Positions 59,804 to 64,000 of a stretch of 64,000 bases of DNA are shown one piece after another. Origin of the DNA: Paracyclopina nana (Eukaryota > Arthropoda > Copepoda > Cyclopoida > Cyclopettidae); NCBI GenBank assembly GCA_019096065.1, contig JAGUCH010000002.1, positions 8,010,501-8,074,500 on the forward strand, read 5' to 3'. The notes below the pieces were generated by a model. The model was not told where the DNA came from. It did not search any database and saw only the letters and a program-made list of their open reading frames with translations. Both the position numbers and the translations under genes were made by a program. Positions within the stretch are counted from its first letter, which is position 1; each line of letters begins with the position of its first letter.

Positions 59804-62800
59804 ATGCCCAATCCTAACAAACGGAAAACGACGGCAAGCGACACGACGCCAGTCAAGCCGCCAAGCAAACAAAAGACTAGACAAAGCAGACGAGCACTAG
59901 GTCTGCCTGCCCCGACGGATCAAGAAATAGAAGCTGAATTGCTGCGGGAACACGCCGCAAGGCAAATGCCGATCGAGAGGTCCCCCGTAAGACCCATAAC
60001 CGATCCAGACTCAGCTCACCCGTTGGCGCCAACAACATCAACGGCCGTTCAGGGAGACACCTCCTCGAATGACACCGTCGGTTCCTGGATGGTAGAAATT
60101 GCCGACAGCAGCGAGCAAAGCCGCAGCACGACCCCGCAAGTTGACCAACAAGCAGATGTGCACATGCAAACGCTACTGGCAACCCCTGATAATCAAGGTA
60201 ACCAGAGCACATTTCAGCCTCTAATCCGCCCTGCAGTACTTTCAGCCGGAGCCGACCCCGTGGGCTTTCAATCGCAAGGTTTACCCCACCCGTTCGGGTC
60301 ACAACCGGCCGCGTCCTCGTTGTTGACCGTCCCAGCAGGCCCAAACTCCACTTCAGGCGTCAGCTCAGGAGCAAACGCAACCACCCCGGATAGAAGTTCC
60401 AACGATTCAATTGAGAGCTTCTCCACACCGCTAGCCTACAAGACTCCCCACATTGGAAGATATCAGCCTCCTAGCTCCAACATGGCCGATTCCAATCCCG
60501 CGACAACTGCGCAAGCAACGTCGACAACGCCGAACACGTCCACCACTTCCACGTCCTTTACGGAAAGCTTGGCGCAAGCCAGGCAACTAATGGCTACGAG
60601 GAAGAAGAGAGAAGAAGAATACACACGATCCACAGCGCAAGCCAAATTGTGGATGCGCAAGGCAGAAGGCCGCTTGGCCAACCCAACAATGGATCAAACG
60701 GCGTACACAGCATTGGAGGCCGAAGGCGATCAAGTTTATCAACAATTGCTTGACGCCCTGGTGGCCTGGTGCGATGTGCTCGACAACAACACAGCTTTAA
60801 CCACGCAGCAATGCGCAAAACCATTTTATGAAATAATACAACAACTAATTGAAAACCTGGCCAATTATCGTAGTCTTCTAGCGCGTCAGAGGGATGTAGC
60901 CGAAGCAGCAATGCTAGCGCCGTCCTCCACGACCAGCCAAATAATCCGTACCACAGGGATGGCGATCGCACAAAGGCCGATAGGCCACATATCACCATCA
61001 ACTCTTTCACAATCAAACGAGGGTGATTCCGCAAGGATGAATCAGTCATCGCCCGTTGACACTTCCATAGTGCAGTCCTCGACCAATAGTTCCACGAGCC
61101 CCAGGCTGCCCATAACCAGAGCAACCACGGCGGGGACAGCCTCGTCATCATTGGCATTAATAGCTGAACGGATCGTTACTTCGCCCATGGCAAATTCCAC
61201 TACACCACAATCCAACCTAATAACTCAAACTCGATTTGCAGGACTCCAAGCAGCATACGCTGCACAACGTAACCAATTGTATGATATAATGCAACAGGTT
61301 CAAGCTCACATGGGTTCTAGACAATCAGTGGCTTTGATCGAGCCATTGCTCACGCTGGTGCGCACCGTCAACCAACGAAGAAGAGATATCATCACTCAAA
61401 TCTGCAATATGGACCAGTCGTATGCACCTCGCACATTCGACCCAGAAGCAGATCAGGACACTCAATTCCTCATTGCCCAAGTCGAGCAATATCGTATAGA
61501 ATCCGTCATTTATGAAAGAGCCCCGCAATTCCAATGGCAACCAAGACAAATACAACGCACTTACGCACAAGTCACTTCCACCAACACTGCCACCAATCAA
61601 TCATCTGGACGCAACAGTCAATCATCCATCACTTTTCAACACCCTTTAGGAGCATCAACACCTCAATATGGCCAACCTCCGCAAGGACAAAGCCAACAAG
61701 GCTCTACGACCCCGTCACAAGACGGGCTAGAGGGGGGGGGACCAACCGGCGGACCAACCGGCGGAGCAGCTGGCGGAGGACCCCCAGGCCAGCCCGGAGG
61801 GCCCCCAGATGATGACGACCCACATCCATCGGGAGGTAGAGGCAACTCGAACTCCAATTCCAGGCGGTCGGGTAGAGGGCGAAATGGAAGAAGAAGTGGC
61901 AGAGATAACTACTCACACTCAGAAGGATCATCGGAGGAAGATGGCAGCCGATCTTATAGGCGAGGAGTCAAGCTCAGCAGCATTGACATCACACCCTTCG
62001 ATGGAACAGACCCGTCAGAATATTTTGTGTTCAGGGACAACTTCAAGTACCTAGTGGACGAAAACAGCAAAATCGTCTTGCAAGAAAAGATGTTTAGGCT
62101 CAAGGCCCTGACGTACAACAAAAGAACAAAAAAGCATCCTGCGTACGACAGCATAAGCTGGCTTGAACCCACACCCGACGGCTACCGAATGGCAAAAGAA
62201 AGGCTCGAGAAGACTTTCGGCGACTTCCAAAAGCTAATGGGCTACGCCTACCAAAAACTAGATCTTTTGGACCCAATTGACCGCACTGACTCCGCATCGG
62301 TATCGGCGGCAAAGTCCGCTGTAAACCGGGTGCAATATATTCTTTCCAAGTTCCCCAACACCAATGCCGAGTCCCATCATGGCCAGGTCTGGAGAGCTCT
62401 GAAGTTCACCCCGGAAGCAGAGGAGTCCTTCACGTCATTGATCTCAACTCGGGCTATAGGAGGTTTTACTTTTAGCATATTTGATGAGTGGTGCGACGCA
62501 CAGTTGAATATCATCCATCATCGCCACAGCCACGGGTCAGCAAATGTAGCAAAAAATGGAAATAAACGATCCCAACCCCGTTTTCAGTCGAGTGCCAAGC
62601 CAGAAAGGTCGCGAGCGCAAGCATCGACTAAAGCAGCAATGCTAGTCCACCATACGGATGATTCTTCAACGGAGCAATCCGAAGCGGAAGCGCACAATGA
62701 GCAAGCCAACTACTCCCCAGATGAGGAAGATCACGTAGTGGCTCTGGCAGCGCAAGCTGCGGAGCTGTCGTCCGAGCTGCAGATCTTCACGACTTGCCCT

Positions 62801-63112
62801 GAGTGCACTGGTGCACACACTCTGCTCGACTGCACCATATTCCGCGGTCAACGAACCTGGAGCGGCGGTTCAAGGCGCGAGCGCATGCAGCCTGCTATCG
62901 ATGCATTAGAGGCAAGCACAGCCGCCGCAAGTGTGACAAGAATTGGACATGCAAGATCTGTAATGACAAGGATCACAACACACTTCTTCACTTCGACAAG
63001 AATGAAAAGGCCTCAAAACAACCAAAGGCCAAGCCGGCTGCGGGAGCGGCGCTCGCAGCGGAACCTGCAGCTGCAAACTCAACGCAACCTATGCTGCAAC
63101 AGCTTTTATTAA
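59804..63112 (+). CDS. BEL/Pao gag, frame-broken near the C-terminus
   Basis: Open from ATG 59804. The N-terminal 600 residues are Ser/Thr/Gln/Pro-rich with predicted helices. A Gly/Pro-rich stretch near 640-690 is encoded around a run of nine G (61732-61740). An Arg/Ser/Gly-rich tract follows, then the DUF1759-like core from about residue 720 (ITPFDGTDPSEYFVFRDNF) and a zinc knuckle CPECTGAHTLLDC at about 998. From about 62848 this frame is no longer the homologous one: the second knuckle and protease continue in another frame, so the last approximately 88 residues are out-of-frame tail. Confidence 0.8.
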   Translation: MPNPNKRKTTASDTTPVKPPSKQKTRQSRRALGLPAPTDQEIEAELLREHAARQMPIERSPVRPITDPDSAHPLAPTTSTAVQGDTSSNDTVGSWMVEIADSSEQSRSTTPQVDQQADVHMQTLLATPDNQGNQSTFQPLIRPAVLSAGADPVGFQSQGLPHPFGSQPAASSLLTVPAGPNSTSGVSSGANATTPDRSSNDSIESFSTPLAYKTPHIGRYQPPSSNMADSNPATTAQATSTTPNTSTTSTSFTESLAQARQLMATRKKREEEYTRSTAQAKLWMRKAEGRLANPTMDQTAYTALEAEGDQVYQQLLDALVAWCDVLDNNTALTTQQCAKPFYEIIQQLIENLANYRSLLARQRDVAEAAMLAPSSTTSQIIRTTGMAIAQRPIGHISPSTLSQSNEGDSARMNQSSPVDTSIVQSSTNSSTSPRLPITRATTAGTASSSLALIAERIVTSPMANSTTPQSNLITQTRFAGLQAAYAAQRNQLYDIMQQVQAHMGSRQSVALIEPLLTLVRTVNQRRRDIITQICNMDQSYAPRTFDPEADQDTQFLIAQVEQYRIESVIYERAPQFQWQPRQIQRTYAQVTSTNTATNQSSGRNSQSSITFQHPLGASTPQYGQPPQGQSQQGSTTPSQDGLEGGGPTGGPTGGAAGGGPPGQPGGPPDDDDPHPSGGRGNSNSNSRRSGRGRNGRRSGRDNYSHSEGSSEEDGSRSYRRGVKLSSIDITPFDGTDPSEYFVFRDNFKYLVDENSKIVLQEKMFRLKALTYNKRTKKHPAYDSISWLEPTPDGYRMAKERLEKTFGDFQKLMGYAYQKLDLLDPIDRTDSASVSAAKSAVNRVQYILSKFPNTNAESHHGQVWRALKFTPEAEESFTSLISTRAIGGFTFSIFDEWCDAQLNIIHHRHSHGSANVAKNGNKRSQPRFQSSAKPERSRAQASTKAAMLVHHTDDSSTEQSEAEAHNEQANYSPDEEDHVVALAAQAAELSSELQIFTTCPECTGAHTLLDCTIFRGQRTWSGGSRRERMQPAIDALEASTAAASVTRIGHARSVMTRITTHFFTSTRMKRPQNNQRPSRLRERRSQRNLQLQTQRNLCCNSFY

Positions 63113-64000
63113 CTCTGTCCAAGGCGCTGGAGTCCATGGTCATCGATGGAAATCAATCTACTTCAGCTCTAGCCGAACATGCTAATAAAGATAGAGTTTC
63201 CTCTTACTTCACTGCCTCCGTTCAATTAATCAACCCTTTAACAGGGTATTCGGCACACGTGAACTGTCTTCTTGACACCGGAGCGCAATCCAGCTTCATA
63301 ACTAAGAGGGTTGTGGACCTGCTGGAACTGGACGGCAGCGTGCGCAAGCAGCGCATCAAAACTCTCTCACATGAACAAGTACTGGACGTACTCACCACAC
63401 AGGTGCTTTTGCAATCCGTGGAGTACCCAGAGTTCAAAGAACTCATTGACGTGACAGCCGTACCAGAAATAATATCGTCCATTCGCACCTCACCCATTGA
63501 CAAGCTCGCCAAAAAGTTCCCTGAACTTGCTGAGCACGACTTCCCACTCCCACAGGACCCCGAGAGGATAGATCTCCTGTTGGGACTGGATCATTTTCAG
63601 TGGCTTCTCCCCAAAGAGGCCGACCCTACAAAGCCTTACGTCATCGACTCACGACTTGGCAAAGTTGTCTTATACGGTGAGCCAGCGCAAGCTTTAAGCG
63701 CACTAGTCCAAGACATGGCCAGGGACGACATAGGCGATCCCATGGATTTTCTGAAGCGCTATTGGGACTTAGATCATATGGGCGTGTCCCCCATCGAAGA
63801 GGCTGCACAAAGGCCATTAAACAAGATGGAGAAGTACTGCGTGGAAATGTTAAAAACCGGCATTCGTCGCAAGACCGACGGCCGATACGAAATACCCACT
63901 TTATGGCTCCCTGGCGAACCTGACTTCGAATGCAATCACGACGAGGTCAAAGAGAACACTCAAAAATTCGAACAGCGTCTAAAAAAGAAGGATCCGGAGC
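62848..64000 (+). pseudogene. BEL/Pao pol 5' part: second knuckle and aspartic protease (partial)
   Basis: Continuous open frame to the window end. It starts STNLERRFKARAHAACYRC, aligning with the region before the second knuckle of gag copy B (ATNCEKYYLVKNSQACFRC). It continues with CYRCIRGKHSRRKC, a third C/H set, and a protease of DUF1758 type with its active site LLDTGAQSSF (Asp codon at 63274). A linker toward the reverse transcriptase follows (NKMEKYC, then a TLWLPGE region). It has no start codon of its own and is separated from gag by a one-base frame change, so translation would need that change bypassed. Confidence 0.8.

Larger units (their letters stand above)
59415..64000 (+). mobile_element. 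second BEL/Pao LTR retrotransposon, 5' part (runs off window)
   Basis: An inferred 5' LTR (about 59415-59727), a primer-binding site (59734-59751), gag (59804 on) and pol beginning with an aspartic protease are present; RT, integrase and 3' LTR would lie beyond the window. The gag core is DUF1759-like and the protease DUF1758-like, which places it in BEL/Pao. It is not a copy of the element at 6.5-16.9 kb: gag sequence, LTR and primer site all differ. Confidence 0.83.

Noticed and set aside
62840..62850. Programmed -1 frameshift in the second BEL/Pao element
   Set aside because: No X-XXY-YYZ slippery sequence or obvious downstream stem is present at the site; a single-base loss fits the alignment to the other gag better.
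1..64000. CRISPR arrays, bacterial operons, riboswitches
   Set aside because: Spliced genes, animal families and LTR elements show this is eukaryotic nuclear DNA; no regularly spaced short direct repeats were seen.

Overview
The window is animal nuclear DNA, most probably from an arthropod (a crustacean or early-branching hexapod; the species cannot be told). The evidence is spliced protein genes with GT-AG introns of about 55-400 bp, a long Toll-family receptor, a ZAD-type zinc-binding domain, BEL/Pao retroelements and several non-autonomous DNA transposons. Coding starts were placed on ATG codons and exon joins were checked for GT/AG ends and preserved phase.

Layout. 1-6487: no gene seen. 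6488-16908: a rearranged BEL/Pao retrotransposon complex. It has a 5'-truncated gag (copy A) ending in 39 bp of LTR, then a tRNA-Lys-type primer-binding site, a second leader and gag (copy B, broken by one stop codon), an LTR, an integrase-bearing pol remnant and a second LTR. 16909-25621: mostly intergenic, with one single-exon UFD1-like gene at 19225-19833. 25622-30272 (minus): a two-exon Toll receptor. 30273-39820: no gene seen. 39821-58174: a compact cluster of eight genes, namely SPCS2 (+), an unrecognised 287-aa protein (-), mitochondrial ABC transporter ABCB7 (-), a 1076-aa C2H2 zinc-finger protein (-), an HMG-like/C2H2/CXXC protein (+), mitochondrial ribosomal protein L33 (-), an HMG-box/ZAD protein (+) and ORC1 (-). 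Neighbours are convergent or divergent with short gaps, so 3' ends probably overlap and two promoters look bidirectional. 59.4-64 kb: the 5' part of a second, different BEL/Pao element that runs off the window and carries a 1-base frame break between its zinc knuckles.

The clearest new structure is a nest of DNA transposons. Two copies of a 297-bp hAT-type MITE (45109-45405; 58394-59053) have perfect 8-bp target duplications, and the second is split by a 360-bp PIF/Harbinger-type MITE with a TTA duplication. A related Harbinger MITE (46592-46967), an 863-bp hAT-type element (45539-46401) and the first hAT MITE all sit inside one copy of an approximately 440-bp repeat. The other copy of that repeat (44271-44712) is uninterrupted, so it serves as an in-window empty site. 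Another hAT-like MITE lies 58 bp upstream of the ABCB7 start codon. At gene level the most unusual items are the HMG-ZAD and HMG-C2H2-CXXC domain combinations, beside an ORC1 with no visible BAH domain.
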